A DNA stretch of 31,835 nucleotides from a virus: IMG/VR virus record IMGVR_UViG_3300047457_000907, positions 1 through 31,835 of that record. One strand, given 5' to 3'. The position numbers and the translations under genes are program-made. The stretch's first letter is position 1. The number at the start of each line of letters is the position of its first letter. Positions 5,688-13,915 of the stretch are shown piece by piece. The notes under the pieces are model-generated. The model saw nothing but the letters and a program-made list of their open reading frames with translations. It did not search any database and was not told the DNA's origin.

Positions 5688-6110
5688 ATGGCACTGTCAT
5701 TCGACACAACGCTGCGCAACAACCGCGCCGATGAAATCACCGCATCAGCTGGCACTTCCGCTGTGCTGCGGATCTATTCCGGCACCGCTCCCGCCAACGT
5801 GGGCACAGCCACGGGTGGTGGCAACACGCTTCTGGCGGAGCTAACCTGCGGTACAGCACTCGCACCGGCGGCAAGCACAGGCGTTGGGGGTGTCCTGACG
5901 CTGAACGCGATCACGCAGGACTCGTCAGCGAATGCGACTGGCACGGCGACTTTCTTTCGCATTGTCAATAGCACCAACGGAACGGCGATTGTCCAGGGCA
6001 CTGTTTCAGCAACCGGCGGCGGTGGAGACTTGGAGCTAAACACCACCGCAGTCTCTAGTGGTGCTGCCGTCTCCATCACGAGCTTCGTCATCACCGAAGG
6101 CAACGCCTGA
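5688..6110 (+). CDS. phage virion-type hypothetical protein (beta-rich)
   Basis: The ATG at 5688, behind GGAGG, gives 140 residues; an earlier start at 5604 would run through the intergenic hairpin and is not used. The protein is Ala/Thr/Gly-rich with alternating hydrophobic strands: AVLRIYSGTAPANVG, NTLLAELTCGTALAPAAS, LTLNAITQDSSANATGTATF, FRIVNSTNGTAIVQGTVSA, and it ends ITSFVITEGNA. This matches a common unnamed phage protein family found among structural genes. A virion role is inferred from composition and neighbours. The stop overlaps the next ATG. Confidence 0.75.
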   Translation: MALSFDTTLRNNRADEITASAGTSAVLRIYSGTAPANVGTATGGGNTLLAELTCGTALAPAASTGVGGVLTLNAITQDSSANATGTATFFRIVNSTNGTAIVQGTVSATGGGGDLELNTTAVSSGAAVSITSFVITEGNA

Positions 6111-6583
6111 TGAATGCTGAACAGATCAGGGCCGCGATCCTGGCTGACCCGGATCTCCGCTTGGCTATCGAGCAAGGAGACGACCAGCTGGTGGCTGATG
6201 CGTTATCGCTGCTGGCGGACCCAGAGCCGACTGGTGAGCTGTATACGGAGCGGGCCGTGTTCGCGGCGGTCGGTCCCATCATGGGCGAAAGCATCTTCTC
6301 CAAGCTGGAGAGCTTCGCGTCGACTGGCAACAGCGGCTCGTCCGTGGTGGCTAGGGGCCTTCGATGGTTGCATCCATCGAACGGGGGGCTCGACTTTCAA
6401 AACTCCGATGTCAAGCAGATGCTGGCTGGTCTCAATGTCGCAGGGATCCTCTCCGCAAGTGAGTTGGACGCGCTGAACCACCTGGGTACGCGCCCTGGTC
6501 AGGTGACTATCTCTCAGGTCGGTGAAGCAGTGTCCCCCTGGCGGCCAGATGGCAAAATCCAACCGATCCCGAGCGAGGTGTAA
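6110..6583 (+). CDS. phage hypothetical protein
   Basis: A 157-residue protein starting in the TGATG overlap with the previous gene. The N-terminal half is acidic and helical (MNAEQIRAAILADPDLRLAI, then DDQLVADALSLLADPEP). The C-terminal part reads SASELDALNHLGTRPGQVTI, a motif seen in unnamed phage proteins that sit next to the family encoded just upstream. It has no transmembrane segment or known catalytic motif. Translational coupling suggests the two act together, probably in the virion. Confidence 0.7.
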   Translation: MNAEQIRAAILADPDLRLAIEQGDDQLVADALSLLADPEPTGELYTERAVFAAVGPIMGESIFSKLESFASTGNSGSSVVARGLRWLHPSNGGLDFQNSDVKQMLAGLNVAGILSASELDALNHLGTRPGQVTISQVGEAVSPWRPDGKIQPIPSEV

Positions 6584-6586
6584 CGC

Positions 6587-7117
6587 ATGGCACTGCCCGA
6601 CTATGTAGAGATCACACAGGGGACGGCAATCGTCTTCGGGGAGAGCGGTGCCTCTGGCGTGACGCACACGCTGAGTTTTGATGGGCAGGCGAACGCTACG
6701 GCGCAGATGAGTGCATCGGCAGACCTCGGTGCGAACTACGCTGACGAATACTTGGTCTTCTTTCGCATCGAAACCGGGACTGCCCCCACTGCCGGTAACA
6801 CCATGGACCTCTACTTGGTGTCAAGCTACGACAACACTAACTGGCCTGCTAAGGTGACTGGCAGTGCTGGCTCCTACACGCTCGGCACGAGTGACGCCAA
6901 CATCAAACAGGCTGGTCCCCCAGTCTCCGTGCTAGTTGCGACGGCAGACGGCAACACGGTGCTAGAGCAGCAGCCAGTGATCTGGCGACCGCGTGGACGG
7001 TATGTGGTCGCGATTGTAGACAACAACCTGGGTCAAGCGGTCAGGGATGAGACTACTGCCACCGACAATGGCTCTCGTGTGATCCTGGTTCCGCGACGAG
7101 TGGTCATTAACGAATAG
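6587..7117 (+). CDS. phage hypothetical virion protein
   Basis: A 176-residue beta-rich protein: VTHTLSFDGQANATAQMSAS, EYLVFFRIETGTAPTAGNT, MDLYLVSSYDNTNWPAKV, VIWRPRGRYVVAIVDNNLG and a final RVILVPRRVVINE. The alternation suggests a beta-sandwich such as a baseplate, fibre-base or decoration domain, but I cannot assign a family. GAGGTG lies 6 bases before the ATG. It belongs to the + strand run between the terminator at 5562 and the gene ending at 9061. Confidence 0.7.
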   Translation: MALPDYVEITQGTAIVFGESGASGVTHTLSFDGQANATAQMSASADLGANYADEYLVFFRIETGTAPTAGNTMDLYLVSSYDNTNWPAKVTGSAGSYTLGTSDANIKQAGPPVSVLVATADGNTVLEQQPVIWRPRGRYVVAIVDNNLGQAVRDETTATDNGSRVILVPRRVVINE

Positions 7118-7124
7118 GCCACCA

Positions 7125-8729
7125 ATGCGGTATCCCAGCTGGTCCGATTACGCAACTGGAGATCAGAGCGATGCTCCGCACCTGCATCGCAACCTCTGGG
7201 CTGCCTGGATGCCGATGCTGGGCTCGACAGGCTCAACGCTCTTCGATGTTGGGCCTCGGGGCTACCACGCGGCTGCCAACAATCGAACCAATGCCACCGA
7301 CTGGGTAACCAAGCAGTTTCACTCAGCATACTTCCAAGAAGCGAACGCCACTGGGCGATTCATTCCGCCCCTGTCCTCATCGCTACTTGGTCAGGGTGAG
7401 GCAACGATTTCCTGTTGGGTCTGGCTGGTTGCCACTCCAGCGACAACCGCTGCGATCTATCAGGACACTGCTACTGGGCTCACTGGTGCGAGGTTTGGCC
7501 TGCTCTGGGTAAATACTGGCAACATCCAGTTCCAGATGCGTGATCCGTACACGCAGCGATCATTAAGTCCATTGAGTGCTTCAGTCACTACCGACACTTA
7601 TGGTAGATGGTCTCATTGGTGTGCGACCTACTCAGCATCACAGGCGACGATCAATCTCTATCGAGATGGAATCTCCGTCCGCACGGCATCCAACAGCGGT
7701 GATGTGATTCGTTCCACATCGGCTTACGGTATCGGGATTGGTGGCCGCATCAGTTCCGCTGCTGCGGAAGCATCGAACGACCTGTATCTGGCTGACCTGC
7801 GATTGTGGAATCGCTCTCTCAGCAGCGAGGAAGTTCGCGAACTTGGTTCTGCGCCAGGAGTTGGCTTCCGCCGCAGGAGCATGCTGTCGCGAGTTGCCAT
7901 ATCGCTAGGTGGCGAGACGGTCACAGGCAGTTCTGCGGTAACTACACATTCAGCGACAAGTTCAGCAAGTGGCAGTCAGTCGCATAGTGGCACAGCGTCT
8001 CCTAGTTCAGATTCTGCCACTACATCTGCCTCGGGTTCACTCGCCAACTTAGGCTTGGCGTCAGCGACAACAGAAGCTGCATCCTCGCAAGCCTCTGGTT
8101 CGTTGACTAACTCTGGATCAGCAGCCGCCTCGGCTTCCAGTGCTGTCGGCAGTGCCTCAGGATCTGTTGCCTGCATTGGGTCAGCTGCATCAGTAACCGA
8201 ATCAGCAACCTGTTCTACCTTAGGGGGGACAGGCACATTCGGTGTCGCAGGTGTTGCACTCGAACCCGCATCCTCTGCTGCTTCTGGTGCTGTTTTGCTC
8301 TCGGGCACTGCATCTGGGACTACAGCAGCGTCGAGTGTGGCATTTGGTTCGGTTCTGCTGAGCGGAGCCTTATCAGCTTCGACTGCATCTTCCGCATCTA
8401 CTGCGTCTGGTTTCGTTGGGTTTCAGGGGCAGGCTTCTGTTGCGACATCTGCCTCCTGTCTGGCGTCGGGAACCGTTACGCTGGTTGCTGTCGCTGCCAT
8501 CGTTACCCAGGATGCGGGTGCTCAGGCGGTTGGTCAGATTCCAACAAGCGGGGCTGTTAGCGTTACCCTGGGCTCTGCGACACTTGTGGCCGTGGGCTCT
8601 GTGGTGCAGACAGACATTGAGATATCGGCGTCCGTGGTGAGCAGCGTTGTGCCAGCCGCTGTCGCGGTTCCGCTGGTGGATAGCAGCGTTCGGTCAGACA
8701 ATATCAGGGGCCGCAAGATATGGCTATAA
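7125..8729 (+). CDS. LamG-domain (concanavalin-like) protein with Ser/Ala/Thr repeat stalk
   Basis: 534 residues in two parts. Residues about 25-245 form a LamG/concanavalin-type lectin fold: GRFIPPLSSSLLGQGEATIS, CWVWLVATPATTAAIYQDTA, GRWSHWCATYSASQATINLY, RDGISVRTASNSGDVI, NDLYLADLRLWNRSLSSEE and VRELGS, the usual LamG ending. Residues about 265-500 are about eleven degenerate repeats of 20-21 residues with a core like SATSSASGS and a G two or three residues later. The end is basic (SDNIRGRKIWL). It probably binds glycans on the host surface, with the repeats as a stalk; this is inferred. It has no signal peptide. Confidence 0.8.
   Translation: MRYPSWSDYATGDQSDAPHLHRNLWAAWMPMLGSTGSTLFDVGPRGYHAAANNRTNATDWVTKQFHSAYFQEANATGRFIPPLSSSLLGQGEATISCWVWLVATPATTAAIYQDTATGLTGARFGLLWVNTGNIQFQMRDPYTQRSLSPLSASVTTDTYGRWSHWCATYSASQATINLYRDGISVRTASNSGDVIRSTSAYGIGIGGRISSAAAEASNDLYLADLRLWNRSLSSEEVRELGSAPGVGFRRRSMLSRVAISLGGETVTGSSAVTTHSATSSASGSQSHSGTASPSSDSATTSASGSLANLGLASATTEAASSQASGSLTNSGSAAASASSAVGSASGSVACIGSAASVTESATCSTLGGTGTFGVAGVALEPASSAASGAVLLSGTASGTTAASSVAFGSVLLSGALSASTASSASTASGFVGFQGQASVATSASCLASGTVTLVAVAAIVTQDAGAQAVGQIPTSGAVSVTLGSATLVAVGSVVQTDIEISASVVSSVVPAAVAVPLVDSSVRSDNIRGRKIWL
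7919..8620 (+). repeat. degenerate ~61-63-bp tandem repeats encoding ~21-residue units
   Basis: About eleven protein-level repeats in the C-terminal half of the LamG protein, for example SHSGTASPSSDSATTSASGS, ANLGLASATTEAASSQASGS and TNSGSAAASASSAVGSASGS. Conservation is mostly at Gly, Ala and ASGS positions. The DNA has diverged, so these are old repeats rather than recent slippage. Confidence 0.75.
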
Positions 8730-9061
8730 GGCTAATTCACATCAACGACACTCGTCACATCCGCCTGACGGTTAGCGACGAGCGTGCTGTCTCCGGCATC
8801 TATGACCTGTCGCAGGCCCAGACGGTCGAACTGGCGATTGGCACATGTCCAACGGGGGCTTTAGAGGTGTTCAGCTTTCCAGCGGCGTCCGTGACCGTTG
8901 GCCCGCCAGCAAATGGCGAGCTATCGCTCACCCTCACGCCGGCCCAGACTAGCCTGATACCGGAGGGCAAGCACGAGCTAAGGGTGCGGGTCATCGAGCC
9001 AGATGGCGACCGATACACTGTGTACTCGGAGTTGGTCGCTTTTAAGTGCGCGATGCTTTAG
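8720..9061 (+). CDS. phage hypothetical protein, beta-sandwich-like
   Basis: A 113-residue protein overlapping the LamG gene by 10 bases. Its pattern suggests an immunoglobulin-like or baseplate N-terminal beta domain: AIRLIHINDTRHIRLTVSDE, LSQAQTVELAIGTCPTGALE, GELSLTLTPAQTSLIPEGKH, ELRVRVIEPDGDRYTVYSEL. It probably partners with the LamG protein in the virion, given the coupling. Its stop is only 4 bases from the end of the convergent minus-strand gene. Confidence 0.7.
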   Translation: MAIRLIHINDTRHIRLTVSDERAVSGIYDLSQAQTVELAIGTCPTGALEVFSFPAASVTVGPPANGELSLTLTPAQTSLIPEGKHELRVRVIEPDGDRYTVYSELVAFKCAML

Positions 9062-9065
9062 CGGG

Positions 9066-9359
9066 CTACCTGTGCTGCCACCAGCCCTTCCTGGTAACGC
9101 TAAACCCATTCTGGCTGGTCATGATCTTGTCCAGCTTCGACTCAGCCACACCGAGTTGGCGTGCTACCACCGACTTGCGGAAAGCTTTGCCTCCCATGTG
9201 TCGGATCACCTGATCTAGCAGGTTCTTGCTGGGCTCGGGGCTGCTTGTGCTTTCTGTCCGTACTGCTGCGTCTAGTTCGTCAGCAATGCGGAGCAATTCA
9301 GCGGCCTCCTCCCGGAGTTGCTGGGCCATCTCCTGCCTGGATAGTCGTTTTTTCACCAC
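9066..9359 (-). CDS. small HTH DNA-binding protein on the minus strand
   Basis: I choose the GTG at 9359, because AAAGGAG lies 7 bases upstream; the ATG at 9401 has no site. The product is 97 residues: a basic start (VVKKRLSRQEM), a helical segment (AQQLREEAAELLRIADELDA), a linker, then VIRHMGGKAFRKSVVARQLG followed by VAESKLDKIMTSQNGF, which looks like a helix-turn-helix or winged helix, ending VTRKGWWQHR. It sits against the flow of the structural genes, directly upstream of the large terminase, so a regulatory or small-terminase-like role is possible. Neither is shown by the sequence. Confidence 0.65.
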   Translation of the reverse strand: MVKKRLSRQEMAQQLREEAAELLRIADELDAAVRTESTSSPEPSKNLLDQVIRHMGGKAFRKSVVARQLGVAESKLDKIMTSQNGFSVTRKGWWQHR

Positions 9360-9427
9360 ACCTGGGCTCCTTTTCTGACAATTTCCACCCAAAAACTCCA
9401 TAAGTCAAACCCAATGGAGGCTTTTGC

Positions 9428-10852
9428 TTGGAAAACGAGGAGATCGAGCCGGAAAGGGTCGCTTCCCTGTTGGTGCGAGCCTCGACCCTTGCATGGGGCC
9501 GTATTGCCATGGGCGAGATCTTTCAGGTCTACCCGTGGCTCCGAATTCTGGAGAACAGGTATCTGTTCCCGCTAGAACGTGGGGATATCAGGCGTCTTGC
9601 CATCTCTGCCCCGTCTCAGCACGGCAAGTCGACGGTGGCGGCCAACCTGTTTGCCTCCAGGTTTTTGGCACTGAACCCTAACCGGCATGTGACTATCGTC
9701 AGCTATGGCGATGACCGGGCACAGAACATTGGGAGTCAGTGCCGCGACCTGCTGACGGAGCACGGTCACCTCTTCGGCGTCGAGGTCGACAAGAGCAATC
9801 GCTCCAAGGTCCACTGGTTTCTGAAGGGCTGCCGCGGCTCTATGCGGTCAGTCGGTTGGGGGTCGCCATTGACGGGCTTTCCCTCGGATCTATTGGTGAT
9901 CGACGACATCTGTAAGTCGATGGACGAGGCATTGAGTCCGACATTCCAGGCGAAGTGGATGCAGTTCTGGCAGGCCGTTGCCAGCCAGCGACTCTCCAAG
10001 GATGCGAGGGTTTTGATCATCGGGACCAGGTGGTGCCCTGATGACCTGATTGGGCAGATCCTTAGGGAGAAACGCACCTACGGTCCCCCATGGGTCGAGG
10101 CGATCTTCAAGGCGATTGCTGTCGAGGATGAACTTGACCATAACGGCCAGGTGTGGCGCAAGGAGGGGGAGCCTCTCTGTGCAGACCTGCACCCGATTGA
10201 GCAGTTGCTGGAAGCCAAGCACACGATCCCGCGATTCATCTGGGAGACGATGTATCAGGGCAATCCTGTTACGCCTGATGGCAATCTCTGGGACGCGAGC
10301 CTGTTCGCAGACACGGAGGACAGGGTCGTCTGGTGCGACGAGTTGCCATCGGACCTCCTCTACTCTGTGGTTGCAGTTGACCATGCCCTTGGCCGGGACA
10401 TGAAGAATTCGGACTACTCCGCAATCGTTGCTCTGGCGGTGTCGAAATCTTCGGACAGGCTCTTTGTGAAGGCTTCTCTTGAGAGAACGGGCCCTGATCA
10501 GACCATCGAGAGGCTGATCCAGTTCGTGCGAGAACTTCCAAGTGAGCCAGACATGATTGGCTCGGACGCGAACCAGTTCCAGAGCTTCATCGTGAACATT
10601 GCCGCGGACAGGCTGAAGGACGCCGGCGTTTACACGCCCATCGTTCCAATCGAGGACGAAATGCGAGTGAACAAGGAAAACCGCATTATGGAACTCGATG
10701 GTTCCGTGAGGCATCGAGACTTCATGTTCGTCCGGGATAAGGGCACCGAGATCCTTGTTTCTCAGCTAAAGCAGTTCCCCCACGGGCGACACGACGACGG
10801 ACCAGACGCCCTCCACATGGCATGCAAGATGATGAGGATGATTGCCGAATGA
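9428..10852 (+). CDS. terL: terminase large subunit
   Basis: 474 residues with an N-terminal packaging ATPase and a C-terminal RNase H-like nuclease. Walker A is APSQHGKST (K67), Walker B is LLVIDDICKS (D159, D160), and ARVLIIGTRW is the coupling motif. The nuclease acidic residues are probably D318 (VVAVDHALG), D380 (MIGSDANQF) and D460 (DGPDALHMA). It cuts the concatemer and drives DNA into the prohead through the portal. The start is a TTG at 9428, with GGAGG 7 bases upstream; no ATG in this phase is better placed. Its stop overlaps the portal start as ATGA. Length is typical. Confidence 0.93.
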   Translation: MENEEIEPERVASLLVRASTLAWGRIAMGEIFQVYPWLRILENRYLFPLERGDIRRLAISAPSQHGKSTVAANLFASRFLALNPNRHVTIVSYGDDRAQNIGSQCRDLLTEHGHLFGVEVDKSNRSKVHWFLKGCRGSMRSVGWGSPLTGFPSDLLVIDDICKSMDEALSPTFQAKWMQFWQAVASQRLSKDARVLIIGTRWCPDDLIGQILREKRTYGPPWVEAIFKAIAVEDELDHNGQVWRKEGEPLCADLHPIEQLLEAKHTIPRFIWETMYQGNPVTPDGNLWDASLFADTEDRVVWCDELPSDLLYSVVAVDHALGRDMKNSDYSAIVALAVSKSSDRLFVKASLERTGPDQTIERLIQFVRELPSEPDMIGSDANQFQSFIVNIAADRLKDAGVYTPIVPIEDEMRVNKENRIMELDGSVRHRDFMFVRDKGTEILVSQLKQFPHGRHDDGPDALHMACKMMRMIAE

Positions 10853-12402
10853 ACGAAGAAAATGGACTCGTCGAGCAGCTCTCCAATCGCATCGGCGGAT
10901 TGAGTCGCCAGGCTATGTGCCAAGCAGGCTGGAATGGCTTTGGCACGTTTGCTTACTGGCAGGACTCGGGGAAGCGGCTTCCGTACTACGACAGCATGTC
11001 GCTCGACCAGATGTACATGGTCGGGTTCGAGCTTTGGCGATTCCCAATCATGCGGGCCATGATCGAGCACCTGGTCTCGTACTGCGTTGCCAAGGGACAT
11101 AAGTACGTCCCTCAACGCAAGACTGGCAGGTCTGTGCCCAAGAGCACTCTCCTTCGCATTGAGGGTGCCATGGAAGATGTGATGGAGGAGGTCGACCTCG
11201 GTGTCGCCAATGGTTGGTATCTCCTCCAGGAGGAGACGGTTCGCCGCCATTACAGGGATGGACAGTGGTTCCGCAAGTTTGGCTTCTATGAGGATGGCCG
11301 CCTCTGGGTACGGTTCATTGAGCCGATGGACATTCGGTCTCCAAGCCTTCCGAACGACACAGTCGCGTCACGGGGGCCAGCGGACCAGATCCGAATGGTG
11401 CAGGCCAACGGCCAGATGGTGCCCGTTATCGGAAGTCGCATCTGGCAGGGCGAGTTTGGTATCGTCAGCGACTTGAACGATGCCTGCAATGTGCTTGGCT
11501 ATTGGCGTAGGAAAATTCGGCAGAATGCCGACACGGCTGAGTACTACTTCGAGCCAGCCTCAAATATCCAGGCCGGCAAGTCGGGCGTTGACATGAACGA
11601 CCCGCGTGGCATTCCTGCCTTCTACGATGTGTACTGCCATTGCAAGCAACTGGAAGAGGTCATCAACGCGATGGTCGAGTTATCGATCACGCAGAGCAGC
11701 TTTGCTGCGATCTACACGCACAAGGCAGCAACGACTGCCGATGCCCTTCGCAACATTGCGAAACAGACCCAGAAGATGGCACAGGAGAACGAGGGCCGGC
11801 CCAGCCCCGGCCAGATCGTCCATGTGAAGGGTGCCGAATTGGAACTGCCTGGCATGAACGTCCGGGCAACTCAGTATGTCGAGCTAATCCAGGCGTTGCA
11901 GAGAATCCTTGGCAACGTCTACGGCATCCCGGAGTTCATGTCGACGGGCGATGCCAACACCGGAAACCGCTCGTCCCTGATCGCTGCCGAGGGTCCCTTT
12001 GCGCTGCGAATCCAGCGAGAGCAGAAAAACCAGTCTGCCCACGATGTGGAACTGATGTGGTTGGCGGTGGCAAGGAAGCTCGGGTGGTCTGCGTCTAGGC
12101 TGGCGTCGGTTCAGGCAAGCGTCCGAATTCGCGCTGAGTATCCGACCGCCGCAATCCGTGACTGGGCGAAGGAAATGAGCGTGATGCTTGACCTCTACAA
12201 AGAGGGCGTAATCAGTGCCCAACAGCTGAATCGCAGGATGGATGTCGACGATGAGCAGATGGTCTACGAATTAAATGTTCGAGAAGCCACACCGACCTCC
12301 AGCAACATGGGTAATTCCCAAAATAATCCTTCGCAGGCTGGTGAAATGAATTCCGCAGGGACGCAACCAGCCGTTTCTAATACACAGGAAAACGATGGCT
12401 AA
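10849..12402 (+). CDS. portal protein
   Basis: 517 residues starting in the ATGA overlap with terminase. The pattern fits a dodecameric portal: DQMYMVGFELWRFPIMRAMI, EETVRRHYRDGQWFRKFGFY, LWVRFIEPMDIRSP, a mid-region with IPAFYDVYCHCKQLEEVINA and the long crown helices, then LGNVYGIPEFMSTGDANTGN and a polar Asn/Ser-rich tail. It forms the ring through which DNA enters and leaves the head and binds terminase during packaging. An upstream in-frame ATG at 10822 is not used because it lies deep inside the terminase gene. The position between terminase and protease supports the call. Confidence 0.85.
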   Translation: MNEENGLVEQLSNRIGGLSRQAMCQAGWNGFGTFAYWQDSGKRLPYYDSMSLDQMYMVGFELWRFPIMRAMIEHLVSYCVAKGHKYVPQRKTGRSVPKSTLLRIEGAMEDVMEEVDLGVANGWYLLQEETVRRHYRDGQWFRKFGFYEDGRLWVRFIEPMDIRSPSLPNDTVASRGPADQIRMVQANGQMVPVIGSRIWQGEFGIVSDLNDACNVLGYWRRKIRQNADTAEYYFEPASNIQAGKSGVDMNDPRGIPAFYDVYCHCKQLEEVINAMVELSITQSSFAAIYTHKAATTADALRNIAKQTQKMAQENEGRPSPGQIVHVKGAELELPGMNVRATQYVELIQALQRILGNVYGIPEFMSTGDANTGNRSSLIAAEGPFALRIQREQKNQSAHDVELMWLAVARKLGWSASRLASVQASVRIRAEYPTAAIRDWAKEMSVMLDLYKEGVISAQQLNRRMDVDDEQMVYELNVREATPTSSNMGNSQNNPSQAGEMNSAGTQPAVSNTQENDG

Positions 12403-13357
12403 ACCACAGACGCTCGTCGAGCAGTTTGATTTTCGCGGTTCCGTCGTGGACCGCGAAAACTGGGTTATCCGCGGCGTGAAGGTCCTGGGCCGCGAGAGTC
12501 GGAACGGTCGCATCTACGAGGATGCGGCTATCCAAGACTCGTCGAAGCTGTGCGAGAACCTCCCTGTAACTGTCCGTGGCGGCCACAATCGCGAAGACCG
12601 CGACTATCACTGCCAGAACGGGCAACTGCGAAACGGACAAGCCCGTGGCCTGGGAAGCAGCAAGGCGGCCAGCTATTACGACTGGCACCTGAATCCTGCT
12701 GACGAACTGACGGAAAAGATCTGCTACGACGCGGAGAACTTTCCCGAGAACGTCCCCTTGAGCCATGAGGTGAGTGCCTACCAGGGGGAAATGGACGAAG
12801 ACGGCGTTCTTCATGTGGAGCGTCTGATTGAGGTAGACGGGGTTGCCGCGGTATATCGCGGTGGCACAAACCGCTCACTGTTTGAATCGGAGCAAAAACC
12901 AATGGATCTCAAGACCTTAAAGACGCAACACGCTGAGTTGGTCGAACAGTTGCGTGCCGAGGTCCTCGCTGAGGACACGGTGAAGAGCGAGCTAGTCGAA
13001 GCTCAGAAGCAGCTTGCGAAGGCTGTTGCGGAGAAGGAATCTCTTCAGGAGAAGCTTGATGAGGCAGAAACGTCGCTTTCCCAGTACCGGGCCGTGGAAG
13101 AACGTGCGGCGAAGGGGCGCAGTATCCAGGAAACGGCGAAAGAAGTCTTAGGCGGGTCGATCAGCGACAAGCTGGTAGAGAGCCTGCTTCCTCTCGGAGA
13201 CGAGCAGATCCGTGAAGTGCTTGCCGAGATCAAGGCCAGCAAGACCAGCACTAGCCAGCCGGCGGACGGCGTTTCGACGCCTGACAGCACGAGTGGCGCA
13301 GCATACGCAGGCGGTTCGGCTCCCATCAACAAGATTGGTTTCCAGAACCGCTTCTAA
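12395..13357 (+). CDS. prohead maturation protease fused to scaffold domain
   Basis: 320 residues. The N-terminal ~168 residues look like a phage prohead protease: WVIRGVKVLGRESRNGRIYE, LCENLPVTVRGGHN, EDRDYHCQNGQLRNGQARG, NFPENVPLSHEVSAYQGEM (H124 a candidate catalytic His) and a final RGGTNRSLFES. The C-terminal part (170-300) is a heptad-rich coiled coil (TVKSELVEAQKQLAKAVAEK and onward) followed by a Ser/Thr/Gly-rich tail, typical of scaffold. It would organise capsid assembly and then cleave itself and the scaffold. An internal ATG at residue 170 probably yields free scaffold. The start overlaps the portal gene by 8 bases. Confidence 0.78.
   Translation: MAKPQTLVEQFDFRGSVVDRENWVIRGVKVLGRESRNGRIYEDAAIQDSSKLCENLPVTVRGGHNREDRDYHCQNGQLRNGQARGLGSSKAASYYDWHLNPADELTEKICYDAENFPENVPLSHEVSAYQGEMDEDGVLHVERLIEVDGVAAVYRGGTNRSLFESEQKPMDLKTLKTQHAELVEQLRAEVLAEDTVKSELVEAQKQLAKAVAEKESLQEKLDEAETSLSQYRAVEERAAKGRSIQETAKEVLGGSISDKLVESLLPLGDEQIREVLAEIKASKTSTSQPADGVSTPDSTSGAAYAGGSAPINKIGFQNRF
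12902..13357 (+). CDS. nested scaffolding protein (internal start)
   Basis: An in-frame ATG at residue 170 of the protease-scaffold gene has CGGAG about 9 bases upstream and begins exactly where the protease domain ends (MDLKTLKTQHAELVEQLRAE). The 151-residue product would contain only the coiled-coil scaffold region. This mirrors the nested protease/scaffold arrangement of lambda C/Nu3. The internal start is inferred from the site and the domain boundary. Confidence 0.55.
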   Translation: MDLKTLKTQHAELVEQLRAEVLAEDTVKSELVEAQKQLAKAVAEKESLQEKLDEAETSLSQYRAVEERAAKGRSIQETAKEVLGGSISDKLVESLLPLGDEQIREVLAEIKASKTSTSQPADGVSTPDSTSGAAYAGGSAPINKIGFQNRF

Positions 13358-13369
13358 AGGAGTTTTGAA

Positions 13370-13906
13370 ATGGCTTGCACTGCTACGAGTTCGGTGAACG
13401 TCGGACTGCGACGTAAATATGATCACGCATACCTGGAGCTTCCGGTCGACCCGGAGTGGGGTATCCCGGTCACTAACTGCTGGGTGTTTCTGGATACGAC
13501 GACGAACATGATTCGTCCGTTCTCTTCCACGAGCAGCGTGGAAGACATCCAGAACAGCCCGGTCAAGGGCGTTGTCCAGGACTTTGTCCGCCCCGGTGTG
13601 GATCGCGTCTTGGTTGTCTGGACCTGTGGCGTGTTCCAGTTCGACATCTCGACGGCTACTGAGGTCGTGGGTGGTGTTAGCGGCTTTATCCCGTATCTGG
13701 ACGGGGCTGCTGTGAGCAACACGACCTTTGCCCCTGCGGGCGAGGGTGACACTGCGATCTTGACGGCGATTCAGCATGGTCCGTGTATCTGCCAGTCTCA
13801 GTACACGGACGCCTGCCAGGCTGCTGGCCCCGTGGCTGACGAAAGCCCCACCACTCCACTCAACATTGCCAACGTGACGAACGCGGTCGGCAAGTTCTGC
13901 TCCTAG
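13370..13906 (+). CDS. putative capsid decoration / head protein
   Basis: 178 residues behind a strong AAAGGAG site, placed between scaffold and major capsid genes, where decoration proteins often lie. It is beta-rich (HAYLELPVDPEWGIPVTNCW, VKGVVQDFVRPGVDRVLVVW, VFQFDIS, GFIPYLDG) with seven cysteines, including a CIC pair near the C-terminus. I do not recognise a named family, so the role rests on gene order and apparent expression strength. It could instead be a minor head protein. Confidence 0.6.
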   Translation: MACTATSSVNVGLRRKYDHAYLELPVDPEWGIPVTNCWVFLDTTTNMIRPFSSTSSVEDIQNSPVKGVVQDFVRPGVDRVLVVWTCGVFQFDISTATEVVGGVSGFIPYLDGAAVSNTTFAPAGEGDTAILTAIQHGPCICQSQYTDACQAAGPVADESPTTPLNIANVTNAVGKFCS

Positions 13907-13915
13907 GAGGACATA

